Assembly (NCBI RefSeq): GCF_000142905.1
Contig: NW_013657651.1
Span: 1-64,000, forward strand
Direction of reading: 5' to 3'
DNA: 64,000 nucleotides
Source of the DNA: Thecamonas trahens ATCC 50062
Taxonomy: Eukaryota; Apusozoa; Apusomonadida; Apusomonadidae
A program made the position numbers and the translations under genes. This document shows positions 1-9,032 of the stretch, piece by piece. The first letter of the stretch is position 1. Every line of letters starts with the position of its first letter. Under the pieces are notes generated by a model. The model was given only the letters and a program-made list of their open reading frames with translations, had not been told where the DNA came from and searched no databases.

Positions 1-1291
1 TCGCTCGCCCGCCCGCTCAACCACTCACAGCCAAGCCAGATCAAGCCAGATCAAGCTCAGCACGACCTGTTGCTGGCTATACAGGGGGAGTGGCTGGTGT
101 GGTCACAGGGAATGGAGGTGAGGGTGTGTAGATGGCTGGATTGAGATGAGTGTGGTGGCTGCCGCTGGGCGCTCCAGCTGTGGCCGAGGCCGAGGCGAGC
201 AGCGAGTGATCGAGTGACGGCCAGCCGCTCGTCGCTCAGCCACTCGCCGGTATGGGCGCCGTGCTGCTGCTGTGGCAGGAGAAGAGGAAGCCCAACCCCG
301 AGGCGGCGATGACCAGGTTGGTGATTATGCTGATCCTGATGCTCATGGGGATGGGGATGGGGGATGGCGATGGCTGGCGATAGGAGTGATGGTTGAGGCG
401 GCAGCGTTCATGGTTGCGATCGCGGACGACGAGCTGAGGCGGTTACTGTGGCTGACGCCGAGGCTGCGACTGCTGGGGAGAGAGAGGGAGGATGCGAGGG
501 ATGTGACGAGGGAGACGGATAAATGATCCATGCATAGCGAGCAAGCCAGCTGCTGCGTATCACCATCGGCGCCGGATCGCTGCCGGGCGGGCCCAGTGGG
601 CGACAGCCCAAACGAGCGAGCACACAACCCAAGTTCGAGGCCGAGGTCGAGGATGAGAGCGCAAGATCGAGATCAGAAGGACGAGCAGAAGCGGAATAGC
701 GAGTACAATGACGCAGACACTGTTGGTCTGATGCACATGAATGTCATCGTCGTCGTCATCGCCATCACCATCACCTCCGCTGCCCGCCGCCAGCCCAGCC
801 CACCCACTCGCCTTCACCGACATCGACACCAACTGACGATGGCACACCCATGGCCACTTCCTAGCCTGTTCCTACTCACTCTCCCGTCTACCCTCCACCC
901 TCTCGCACCGCAGCCTACAACTGCCCCCTCCACCAATCCCAAGCCCTCGTCTCCATCGACACCCCTCCTGCCAACTGCGCCGCTGATCATGACTGGGCCC
1001 AAGTCCGACTGGCCGAGAACAAGCCACTCCTCCTCTCACTCTCCTCCCCAACCACATCCTCATCCACGCCTCCCCTCAACCCCTCCACCAACACCCATCG
1101 GCCTACCCATGCCTCAATCCCGACGACGACGGGCACGGTGACTTGGACGACCCGACAGCAATCGCATCAGCATGACCAGCAGCATTAGCAACACCACCTC
1201 TACCACACCCAACACAACCCAAACACAAATAAACAAGATCACAGCCACCGCCATCGTCCCCATCCCCGCCATGACTCTTGCCCCTCGTCAT
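1..1291. other. Left-edge region without a supported gene
   Basis: No reading frame here looks like a protein. The open frames are short, Arg/Pro/Ser-rich and present on both strands, which is expected by chance at this GC content. A short direct repeat of ccagatcaag is visible near 41-60, and the region is otherwise unstructured. It probably holds the 3' flank of the minus-strand repeat gene that ends at 1292 and the flank of a gene outside the window. Confidence 0.5.
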
Positions 1292-3385
1292 TTACTGCCC
1301 ATCCTCCTCCACCTTCACAAGCCCTCCCCTGATAAAGTACTCGGTCACCATCCGCCGCCGCTCTCTCACCTCGCTCAGCACGCCAAGGATCGAATTCCAC
1401 GACTTGCCTTCCTCCACATGCATACGCAGCACCTCCTCCCTGCTCGGCATCCGGATCGCCTCCAGGAACTTGCGCCGCTTCCACTCGCGGTACTCGCCAG
1501 ACGACATCCCACTGCTGGATTCCGAGCTCGAGCCGCTGCTCCCCGCATCGCTCACGACCCCAATCACACACGACGATTCCCCGTCATCGCCGCTGTCCGA
1601 CACCATCGGCAGCACCTTCCTCCGTCGCCGCGCTCGCTTCCGCGCGATCCCCTCCACCACGCCCACGTCCTCCGCATTCCCCACCATCTCATCCACGCTC
1701 CACCAGCCAGCTCCAATCACAGCCTTGCTGTCGGCGTCAAACACCACCCACCGGCGGATCACTCCGCGCAGCAAATCCTCCATCACCCCGGCCTCCACGT
1801 CCACTGCAAGCGCAAGCCCAGGCCGCAGCACGCCTGCCACACGCGCCATCTCCTCACGTGTCGGCTTCCACGCCACTCCAGCCCCGACATCTTGCGCCGC
1901 CAGCCTTAGCTTCGCCCGCTGCTCCTGGATCGCCAAGTGCGCCACCCACTGCGCCTCGCGCCGCGTCATCCACCCGGAGAACAGCGACTTCTTTGCCTTG
2001 CCAGACCCAAACTCCAACCTCACATGCAGCATTCCATTGCGCGTCGGGTGCTGGCCTGCTTTCCGGGCCACAACCGCCCTCACCATCTTCCTATCGACCA
2101 CAAACCCTCGCATCGCCAGGCTCCTACCTTCGGCCGCAGACACCACGCTCCGCTCAGACTTGGGCACTGCCCTCACCTCAGCTTTGCGTTCCATTCGCAC
2201 ACACGCCTCCCGCGGATCGACTTCCATCGGCCGGCCCAGATACCCGCTCGACGTCGCTATCTCTTCCGCCACCGCCAATCCGGTCGCCGCCTTCCGCCCC
2301 GCCAGCACATCCTCCACAATTCGATGCGCAGCAAGCGCAACCTCATCCTGCCGCAACCAATACGCCCCGTAGCCCTGACCGTCAGCCCTAAAATGATAAT
2401 ACACCGCGCTCGGATTCATCGGATGCCGTCCATACTCCTTAATCAACTTCGCGCTCAGCTTGGCTCCATCAACCTCAAACCCATCCAGCGTCACCCTGTT
2501 CCACTCACCAACAGGCCACCGATCTCCATGTCTGACCCCATACGACCACATCACCATAGCCCGTGACAGCCCCATCACCCGCGGATCGCCATCACACACC
2601 TCCACCCTCCCATCCAAGCCACTCGTCGTCGCTGTCCCTCGCTTCGTAGCCCGTTCCACCGCAGCAGCAGCGTACTCTGCCCGCTTGGCCTCCCGCTCAG
2701 CCTTGCTCAGCGCCAGCCACTCACGAATCGCCATGTGCGCCACCCACTCCGCCTCGTCAACCGTCAGCCATCCCGAGAACAGCTGCCGCGCCGCATTGCC
2801 ATATGCCACATCCAAGTGATAGTAGGCCATCATCTCGCGCACAGGATGCATGCCTCTATTTTTGACCACACTCACCATCACTTTCTTCCCATCGAGCAGG
2901 TAGCCCTGCGCAAACACACGCATCGCCCGTCCGTCCACAGCTTGCCGATCCTTGGCAGCCACCGTTCCTGCTTCCGCCTTACGTTTCGCCTGCTCTTGCA
3001 CATCCCGCGGATCCACAGCAGGTATCTCCCCCTCCCACCGACTTTCGCTCACTCGCGTGTCCACATCACCATCCAGTGGGCTCCCATTCAACACAGACTG
3101 GACGAGCAGATGCGCCACAACCTCCAGCTCGCGCACTGCATACCATCCAGAATGCAGCGACTTGCCTCCCGCTTTGAATTGCCAGTAGAACACATCCGTG
3201 AAATCAGGATGCATCCCCATATTCTTGTCAATCACGGCGCACATCGGCCTCCCCTCCACCAGATACTCGTCCAGCCGAGGCGCAAGCGACGCGACCCTTC
3301 CGGTACAGCCAGCCGATCCCGACGATGCACCGTCCTCCCCCTCTTCATCCGCACAGCTGCCTCCACTCGCGGATCTACGCTCCAT
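1292..3385 (-). CDS. Protein with repeated GMHP...SGW modules, unknown function
   Basis: I do not recognise a named family for this 697-residue protein. It carries four clear copies of a 55-60 residue module, plus a decayed fifth near the C-terminus. Each copy has a short hydrophobic lead-in, then G-[MRQ]-H-P, a hydrophobic strand-like stretch, a glycine/lysine turn, an L-x-SGW-type motif (FSGWMTRREA in one copy) and a helix of the type E-x-x-x-V-A-H-x-x-I. The copies start near residues 40, 160, 300 and 430. The strand-turn-strand-helix order loosely recalls an AP2/ERF DNA-binding fold, but this is inference only. The C-terminus is acidic, then basic. The small frame just upstream (3413-3769) carries another copy in the same reading frame, separated only by one TGA, so the two may be one gene. 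ATG at 3385 is the first downstream of that TGA. Roles in DNA binding or protein interaction are equally possible. Confidence 0.75.
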   Translation of the reverse strand: MERRSASGGSCADEEGEDGASSGSAGCTGRVASLAPRLDEYLVEGRPMCAVIDKNMGMHPDFTDVFYWQFKAGGKSLHSGWYAVRELEVVAHLLVQSVLNGSPLDGDVDTRVSESRWEGEIPAVDPRDVQEQAKRKAEAGTVAAKDRQAVDGRAMRVFAQGYLLDGKKVMVSVVKNRGMHPVREMMAYYHLDVAYGNAARQLFSGWLTVDEAEWVAHMAIREWLALSKAEREAKRAEYAAAAVERATKRGTATTSGLDGRVEVCDGDPRVMGLSRAMVMWSYGVRHGDRWPVGEWNRVTLDGFEVDGAKLSAKLIKEYGRHPMNPSAVYYHFRADGQGYGAYWLRQDEVALAAHRIVEDVLAGRKAATGLAVAEEIATSSGYLGRPMEVDPREACVRMERKAEVRAVPKSERSVVSAAEGRSLAMRGFVVDRKMVRAVVARKAGQHPTRNGMLHVRLEFGSGKAKKSLFSGWMTRREAQWVAHLAIQEQRAKLRLAAQDVGAGVAWKPTREEMARVAGVLRPGLALAVDVEAGVMEDLLRGVIRRWVVFDADSKAVIGAGWWSVDEMVGNAEDVGVVEGIARKRARRRRKVLPMVSDSGDDGESSCVIGVVSDAGSSGSSSESSSGMSSGEYREWKRRKFLEAIRMPSREEVLRMHVEEGKSWNSILGVLSEVRERRRMVTEYFIRGGLVKVEEDGQ

Positions 3386-3412
3386 GAGCCCTTGAACGGC
3401 GACACCGTCCGC

Positions 3413-3769
3413 TCATCCCCCTTCCTCCTTCTTCAGCTGCCGCAGCTCGTCCAGCGCGTCCACGCCGCCGGCCGCCAACACAGCCCCGACCGCCGCCACC
3501 TCGTCAACCGAGAACCACCCGGACAGCATCCTCTTCCCCTCAGCCGACGTAACCGCCCAGTTCAGTACTCCTTCCATCTCAGGATGCATCCCATACGCCT
3601 GATGTGGCGACGCCCGCAAGCCCTTCTCCAGCTTGACCGCCCTCGCGCCCACCACAGCCTTGCGCTTGCCCACACGCACCCTCCTCGCCACCTCCATCCG
3701 CCGCCTCTGGTCAGCCACAGCAGCGACGGCTGCTTTCTTTACAACACCACAAACGTTCATATGCGCCAT
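3413..3769 (-). CDS. Upstream GMHP/SGW module, same frame as the next ORF
   Basis: The frame encodes 118 residues: a basic N-terminal half (Arg/Lys/Val-rich) and one complete module with GMHP and LSGWFSVDEVAAVG, homologous to the repeats encoded by 1292-3385. It ends in KKEEGG and a TGA at 3413-3415. After that single stop, the same frame continues for ten codons straight into the ATG of the downstream ORF. The joined span 1292-3769 is exactly 826 codons counting both stops. This is either a short separate paralogue, a 5' portion cut off by a sequencing error or nonsense mutation, or a readthrough product. TGA is the normal stop for neighbouring genes, so reassignment is unlikely. The ATG at 3769 is preferred because the frame further upstream runs into the divergent promoter and the LRR gene. 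Confidence 0.6.
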   Translation of the reverse strand: MAHMNVCGVVKKAAVAAVADQRRRMEVARRVRVGKRKAVVGARAVKLEKGLRASPHQAYGMHPEMEGVLNWAVTSAEGKRMLSGWFSVDEVAAVGAVLAAGGVDALDELRQLKKEEGG

Positions 3770-3948
3770 GGTTATCACAACCCTATTTGCTTCCACTTTG
3801 GAGTTGGGTGATAAAGGCCAGGGGCTCCAGCGTTGCGAGCGAATGCCCGCCCCGCACCCTGGCCCCTCACGCAACAACCCGACCCACTCGACCCCCCCCC
3901 CCCCACACACACACACACAGACACACACATACCCCTCACACACACACA
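3770..3948. promoter_or_regulatory. Divergent promoter with C-run and CA repeat
   Basis: This 179 bp spacer separates the minus-strand repeat gene (start 3769) from the plus-strand LRR gene (start 3949). It contains a C-run around 3891-3903 followed by CA dinucleotides right up to the LRR start codon. No TATA box is evident. C/CA-rich sense-strand sequence just 5' of a start recurs at many genes in the window. Confidence 0.4.
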
Positions 3949-5525
3949 ATGGGCTCGGAGCAGTCTGCCCTTGAAAAAGAGCTCCGCACCTTGTCGGACG
4001 TCGCCCATGTCGACCTCTCAGTCCGCGGACTCTCCGACCTTCCGCCAGCCGTCGACAAGCTCGAGGGCTGCCTCTGCCTCGACTTGAGCAAGAAGTATGT
4101 ATTCCTCTCTCTCCCCTCTTGGCCAGAGTGCTATCCATGTGCCCTTTACGTGACTCACGCCTCTTTAGCGAGCTAACCACGCTACCAGATGAGATAGGCG
4201 AACTGCACAACTGCCGGCGATTGCTGCTCGACAAGAACCAGCTGGTCGAGTTGCCTGATGCCATCGGCGGCCTCAAGCAGCTCACCGAGCTCTCGCTCGC
4301 CAAGAATAGAATGTTTCTCCTGCCTCTCACTGAGGCTCTCGCCGGATGCTCTTCCCTGACTGTGGTGGATCTCTCGCACAATGGGCTCGAGACCACGCCG
4401 GCTGTCCTCTTCTACCTGCCTGCGCTCACCACGCTCAAACTCCACCACAACGAGATCACTGCCGTCGATCCGCTTGTTGTGCAGAGTACCGCACTGGACG
4501 TCCTCGACATCTCGTTCAACAAATTGCGAGTCCTACCAGCTCTGCCGGCCTCTCTCACTGCTGTCTTTGCCCAGGAGAACGAGCTCATCAACGTTGAGGC
4601 GCTTGCCGACCTGCCCATGCTCGAGCGGCTCAACCTCGCGTCCAACGAGATCCAAGAGCTCCCAGACTCGTTCTTCTCCCGGCTGGCGGCACTCCAGCAC
4701 ATCATCCTGTCCAACAACCCGGGCCTGGTTGCGCTGCCAAGCCTCGCTGGCTGCGTCTCGCTCACCAATCTCACGCTCGAAGGCTGTGGCGTCAAGGCCA
4801 TGCCGCCGTCGCTGGCTGCATGTCGCAATCTGGAAGTACTGCGGCTGCGCGGCAATGCCGGCCTTGCCGCCAACTCTCTGGCGGTTGCTACTCTGGTTAA
4901 TCTAACCAAACTCTCGCTGTGTCAGATCGGGCTCACGCTCCTGCCCGACGGCCTCTCTGAGCTGTCCTCGCTCCACACTCTCGACCTCCGACGCAACAAG
5001 CTCATGGCGGACGTCATTGACAATCTAGGGCTGCCCAATCTCCACCGCTTGTATCTCTCGGGCAATCCGCTCGGCGTCGTGCCTGTCGGCCTCGAGCTTA
5101 TGCCGCTCACCGAGCTCGGTCTCTCGTCGACGCTACTCGACGACGCCACAGGCGTCGACGCCGTCACCTCGCTCACCTTTCTCAACCTTTCGTCCAACAA
5201 GCTCACCTTTTTGCCGGAGCACCTCGCCGACGTGGTCCAGCTCCGCAATCTCCAGCTGCAGGAGAACTACCTGGGTAGCTTGCCCAAGACCATCGGCGCT
5301 CTGACCAACCTCGAGCGCCTCGACGTCTCCGACAACGACATCCGGTCACTCCCGCCTGAGCTTGCGCACTGCAAGCGGCTGGTGTTTCTCGAAGCGCTCC
5401 GCGGAAACCCCATTATCTTTCCGCCGCGGCGTGTCATGGATGCCGGTCTCGAGGCCATCATGGAGACGCTGCGCAAGCGCCTCGGCTCGGGCGATGGCCC
5501 ACTTGTCATGGACGCGGCCAACTGA
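3949..5525 (+). CDS. Leucine-rich repeat protein, LRRC40-like, N-myristoylation motif
   Basis: Two exons are proposed, 3949-4094 and 4169-5525, with a 74 bp GTATGT...TTTAG intron. Splicing joins SKN to ELTTLPDEIGEL and restores a perfect LRR. Unspliced, the frame stops inside the intron. The product is 500 residues made almost entirely of 22-24 residue repeats (LxxLxLxxNxLxxLP), of the short animal/plant type seen in LRRC40 and Ras-binding LRR proteins. The N-terminus MGSEQS fits the N-myristoylation signal MGxxxS, so membrane attachment is likely. There is no kinase, GTPase or transmembrane segment. The likely role is a protein-binding scaffold, and the partner cannot be read from sequence. 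The gene is convergent with the serine-biosynthesis gene, with 37 bp between stops. Confidence 0.85.
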
Positions 5526-5562
5526 TACAAGCTAAACTCCCTCGTCCTCCTCACTGCGTCGT

Positions 5563-8367
5563 TCACTTGCGGACAACCTCGTCATAGGCCCAGGCAACCC
5601 AGTCCATGAGCGCCTCGACGTCGGCGGTCTCCACGGTCGCACCGCACCAGATGCGGAGGCCGGGCGGGGCGTCGCGGTAGGCGCCGATGTCGTAGGCGAC
5701 GCGCTCCGAGGCGAGAAGGGCGACGACGGCCTTGACCTGCTCGGGCGTGGCGCCTTCGAGCTCGAGGCAGACCGAGGTCGACGAGCGGGTCGCAGCGTCC
5801 TTGGCGAGGAACGAGAGCCACGGGAAGCGATCGACGGCGCGCTCAACGGCGCGCAGGTTCGCCTGCGAGTTGGCAATCATGGCCGGGAGGCCGCCGATCG
5901 AGTCGGCCCAGCGGAGAGCGTCAAGGCAGTCCTCGACAGCGAGGAGCGACGGCGTGTTGATGACCTTGCCCTTGAAAATGTCGAGGTTGGCCGAGCCGTC
6001 GCCCTTGCGGAGGTTGAACACCTTGGGCACCGGCCACGACGCCGTCGTCGTGTTGAGCCGCTCCACCGCCGCCGGCGAGAGGATCATCGTGCCGTGCGCG
6101 GCCTCGCCGCCAAGCGCCTTTTGCCACGAGTACGTGGTGCAGTCAAGCTTGTCCCACGGCATGTCCATGGCAAAGACTGCCGAGGTCGCGTCACAGAGCG
6201 TGATGCCCTCTCGGTTGTCGGCGATGAATGGTGCGCCGTCGGGCACGCGCACGCCCGACGTCGTACCGTTGTAGGTAAAGACGAGGTCGTGCGCCGGACT
6301 CACACCCGACACGTCCGGGAACTCGCCGTACGCATCAACACCAAAGTTGCGGACATCGAGCTTGAGCTGCTGGACCGCGTCCTTGTACCACCCGGTCCCG
6401 AACGACTCGAAATGGACAATGTCGACCGGCCGCGAGCCGAGAAGGTTCCACATCGCAGCCTCAAACGCTCCAGTGTCCGAGCCAGGCATGACGCCGACGT
6501 GATACTCGTCGGGCACGCTCAGAATGCGCTTCGACTCGTTGGTGAGCTCATTGAGGAGCGCAAGGCCTTCCGAGGAACGGTGCGAGCGGCCAAGGATGCC
6601 CGTCGGGAGCTCGGCCACGTCGTAGCCCGGGCGCTTTGAGCACGGGCCGGAGCCAAACTTGGGGTTGTTCGGCCGGATGACCGGCTTGGACTCGTCGAGC
6701 CCGAGCGCGCCGCCAACCGATGACGAGAGCGCCGGCAGCTTTGCCGACCGCACCGCAATCATGCCGTCAAGCCCGGCAATCGAGTCGATGAGCTCGTCCG
6801 GAATCGACGAGTCGACAGAGACAACGCCGACCGCCGCGCCCGACGGCGAGCGGCCGAGCGCAAACGAGCCGACGTTGATGTTGGCCGTGCCGAGCAACGA
6901 CGTGATCGCGCCGATCACGCCGGGCTTGTCATCGTTGCGGAAGTACAGCACGTTGCCCTGCGGGAGCAGGTCGATGGCAAACTGGTCGAGGTTGACAATC
7001 CGCGGCTGTGGCGCCGCCGTCCCGCGCCCGGTCACAGTACCACTCACCGACCGCATCCCGTCGGCACCCTCAAACGTGATGGTCAGCTCGTTGCCGTGCA
7101 TCGTCGGCTTGTTCTCAAACAGCTCGTTGATGGAGAGACCAAACTCGGTCGCCATCGACGGTGCGTTGATAAAGTTAACAGGCTCCTCCACCATCGGCGT
7201 GAGCATGCCCTTGAGTGCCGCAGCCTTGAGCAGGCTCGACTTGCCCTTGAGCAGGTCGCCGCGAGTCGAGAGCGTCACCGACTTGAGCTTGTCGGCGCGG
7301 AGCTGGATGAGGAGCGAGCCCATTCGCTCAGCGAGCTCCACAAACGGCAGCAGATCCTTGTGCTGCATCAGCTCGGCAAGGATGCGCGAATTGACCACCC
7401 CACGGACCGCCCGGTCCTCAAACACGTCCACAATCTGCGACGCAATGTCGTGCGCCACCTTGTGCTGCGCCTCCTCCGTCGACGCGCCGAGATGCGGCGT
7501 GCAGATGCACCGCTCATGCTCGAGCAGCGGCTTAATCGCCTCTGGAGGCGGCTCAGACTCGTACACGTCGAGCGCTGCTCCGGCCACATGGCCCGAGTTG
7601 AGCGCGTCGAGCAGTGCAGCCTCGTCGACGATGCCGCCGCGCGCGCAGTTGACAATCCGCACTCCGGGCTTGCACTTGGAGAGCGTGTTTGCGTCCACAA
7701 GCGACCGCGTCTCCGCCGTCAGTGGCGTGTGGAGTGAGATAAAGTCGGCCTCGGCCCAGACTGCGTCGAGGTCGACAGCCTCGATCGCCTCGGCCGCAGC
7801 CGCGTCAGCCGACATGAGCGGGTCGTACCCGATCGTTCGCATGCCCATCGCCCGGCAGATGGCCGCCACCCGCCGACCAATCTGTCCAAGCCCGACAAGC
7901 CCGAGCGTCTTGCCCTCCAGCTCCGTCCCCATGTACTTCTTCCGCTCCCACTTGCCAGACTTAAGCGACGTCGTCGCGTTCGGGATGTCGCGCGAGAGCG
8001 CCATCAGCAGCGAGACCGTCAGCTCGGCTGCCGACGTTGTGTTGCCGCCGGGCGTGTTCATCACCATGATGCCGGACGCCGTCGCCGCGTCCACGTCGAT
8101 GTTGTCCACACCGGTTCCGGCCCGGCCCACCACACGGAGCTTGCCGGCGCCGGCCGCAAGCACCTCGGACGTCACCTGCGTCCCCGACCGCACCACCAGC
8201 GCGTCGTAGCTCTTGATTAGCTCCACAAGCTCGTCCGCAGGCACCTTGTCGCGCGCGTCAACCTCAAACCCGGCAGACTCAAACGTCGAGACGCAGATCG
8301 GATCGATCGGGTCCGAGATGAGAACCTTGCGAGCCGCAGCGAGCGCAGCCTGTTCTCCCCACCGCAT
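5563..8367 (-). CDS. Fused D-3-phosphoglycerate dehydrogenase / phosphoserine aminotransferase
   Basis: One uninterrupted 934-residue frame encodes two consecutive enzymes of the phosphorylated serine pathway. Residues 1 to about 540 are a long-form 3-phosphoglycerate dehydrogenase. It has the NAD-binding GLGQIGRR near 160, catalytic Arg in NCARGG, Glu in DVYESEPP and His in TPHLGAST, then the intervening (ASB) domain and a C-terminal ACT domain (DKPGVIGAITSLLG). Residues from about 560 are a complete class-V PLP aminotransferase beginning RPNNPKFGSGPCSKRPG, with the PLP lysine in SWQKALGGE. Its motifs (GRSHRSSEG, GSDTGAFEAAMW, NGTTSGVRVP) match the alternative SerC type known from alphaproteobacteria and Methanosarcina rather than the usual eukaryotic PSAT, suggesting a bacterial origin. 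The fusion would convert 3-phosphoglycerate to phosphoserine on one chain, leaving only the phosphatase step. The product has no obvious targeting peptide and is probably cytosolic. Confidence 0.93.
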   Translation of the reverse strand: MRWGEQAALAAARKVLISDPIDPICVSTFESAGFEVDARDKVPADELVELIKSYDALVVRSGTQVTSEVLAAGAGKLRVVGRAGTGVDNIDVDAATASGIMVMNTPGGNTTSAAELTVSLLMALSRDIPNATTSLKSGKWERKKYMGTELEGKTLGLVGLGQIGRRVAAICRAMGMRTIGYDPLMSADAAAAEAIEAVDLDAVWAEADFISLHTPLTAETRSLVDANTLSKCKPGVRIVNCARGGIVDEAALLDALNSGHVAGAALDVYESEPPPEAIKPLLEHERCICTPHLGASTEEAQHKVAHDIASQIVDVFEDRAVRGVVNSRILAELMQHKDLLPFVELAERMGSLLIQLRADKLKSVTLSTRGDLLKGKSSLLKAAALKGMLTPMVEEPVNFINAPSMATEFGLSINELFENKPTMHGNELTITFEGADGMRSVSGTVTGRGTAAPQPRIVNLDQFAIDLLPQGNVLYFRNDDKPGVIGAITSLLGTANINVGSFALGRSPSGAAVGVVSVDSSIPDELIDSIAGLDGMIAVRSAKLPALSSSVGGALGLDESKPVIRPNNPKFGSGPCSKRPGYDVAELPTGILGRSHRSSEGLALLNELTNESKRILSVPDEYHVGVMPGSDTGAFEAAMWNLLGSRPVDIVHFESFGTGWYKDAVQQLKLDVRNFGVDAYGEFPDVSGVSPAHDLVFTYNGTTSGVRVPDGAPFIADNREGITLCDATSAVFAMDMPWDKLDCTTYSWQKALGGEAAHGTMILSPAAVERLNTTTASWPVPKVFNLRKGDGSANLDIFKGKVINTPSLLAVEDCLDALRWADSIGGLPAMIANSQANLRAVERAVDRFPWLSFLAKDAATRSSTSVCLELEGATPEQVKAVVALLASERVAYDIGAYRDAPPGLRIWCGATVETADVEALMDWVAWAYDEVVRK

Positions 8368-9032
8368 CCACCGCTCTTTTGCCGGTGAGTATCAGCCAAA
8401 AACAATTTGGACACAAAAAAACTGTCTCGTACACTCTTGCAGCTGCTGCCTCTAAGATTGCGCGCTGCGCCACGTGGCGCGCCCGCCCACCCCGCCTAGT
8501 CCACGCTCTTTCCCACACTCGCACTCCACACACACACACACACACCGCCCGCTCCCCTTCAACATGCGTACAGCGCTTGAAAACGAGAAGCCGCCCGTAA
8601 AGCCCGGGAGGCCCAGTACAGTCCGCGTCAGTCGCAGCATTGGGTCGCTTGACGTGCAGTGAGCGGCACAAAGAAAAGTGGTGAAACGCTCGATCACTTG
8701 TAGTATCAATCAATGACAAACGAGCCTTCCGGGTGGCCAATCAATTTGGCTGCGCAACTCCCGCACTTGCGGACTCGGTGGTGGAGTCTACAGCCACCGC
8801 TGCAGCAAGTGGTGGAGCGTGACGCGTAGACAGCGTCTCGCCCGCCAGCTTTCCTTCCCCTAGTCATGGTCCGATCACTCTCAACAACCCTTCCACAACG
8901 CTCCTGCTCCAGCATGGGCTCGCCGCTGCGCAGGGCGGCGCGCAGACTCAGGGCAATCAACCGCCGTGACGTCACGGCGTGGGGCTACTGTTCGAATCGA
9001 AGGTTCTCCTTTACTCCCACTTGCTCGAGCCA
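8368..9032. other. Intergenic region between two minus-strand genes
   Basis: This region holds the 5' flank of the serine-biosynthesis fusion and the 3' flank of the BI-1-like gene. Visible elements are a CA repeat around 8525-8545 and a perfect palindromic CRE-like TGACGTCA at 8967-8974. Open frames here are low-complexity and unsupported. Confidence 0.4.

Noticed and set aside
530-1141. 203-residue plus-strand open frame
   Set aside because: Composition is Pro/Ser/Arg-rich low complexity with no motif, and overlapping frames on both strands look alike.
3413-3415. Reassignment of TGA to an amino acid, including selenocysteine
   Set aside because: TGA is the normal stop of several neighbouring genes (LRR, ITPK1, RapGAP), and no domain residue is expected at that position.
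3379-3500. Intron joining 3413-3769 to 1292-3385
   Set aside because: Candidate donor/acceptor pairs near the stop either leave the TGA in place or land in the wrong phase.
8393-8455. Plus-strand intron-like GTGAGT...TTGCAG segment near 8385-8450
   Set aside because: No plus-strand gene surrounds it; it lies in the 5' flank of a minus-strand gene.
8985-9010. GTTCGAATC word resembling a tRNA T-loop
   Set aside because: The flanking five-base stem does not pair and no D- or anticodon arm fits around it.
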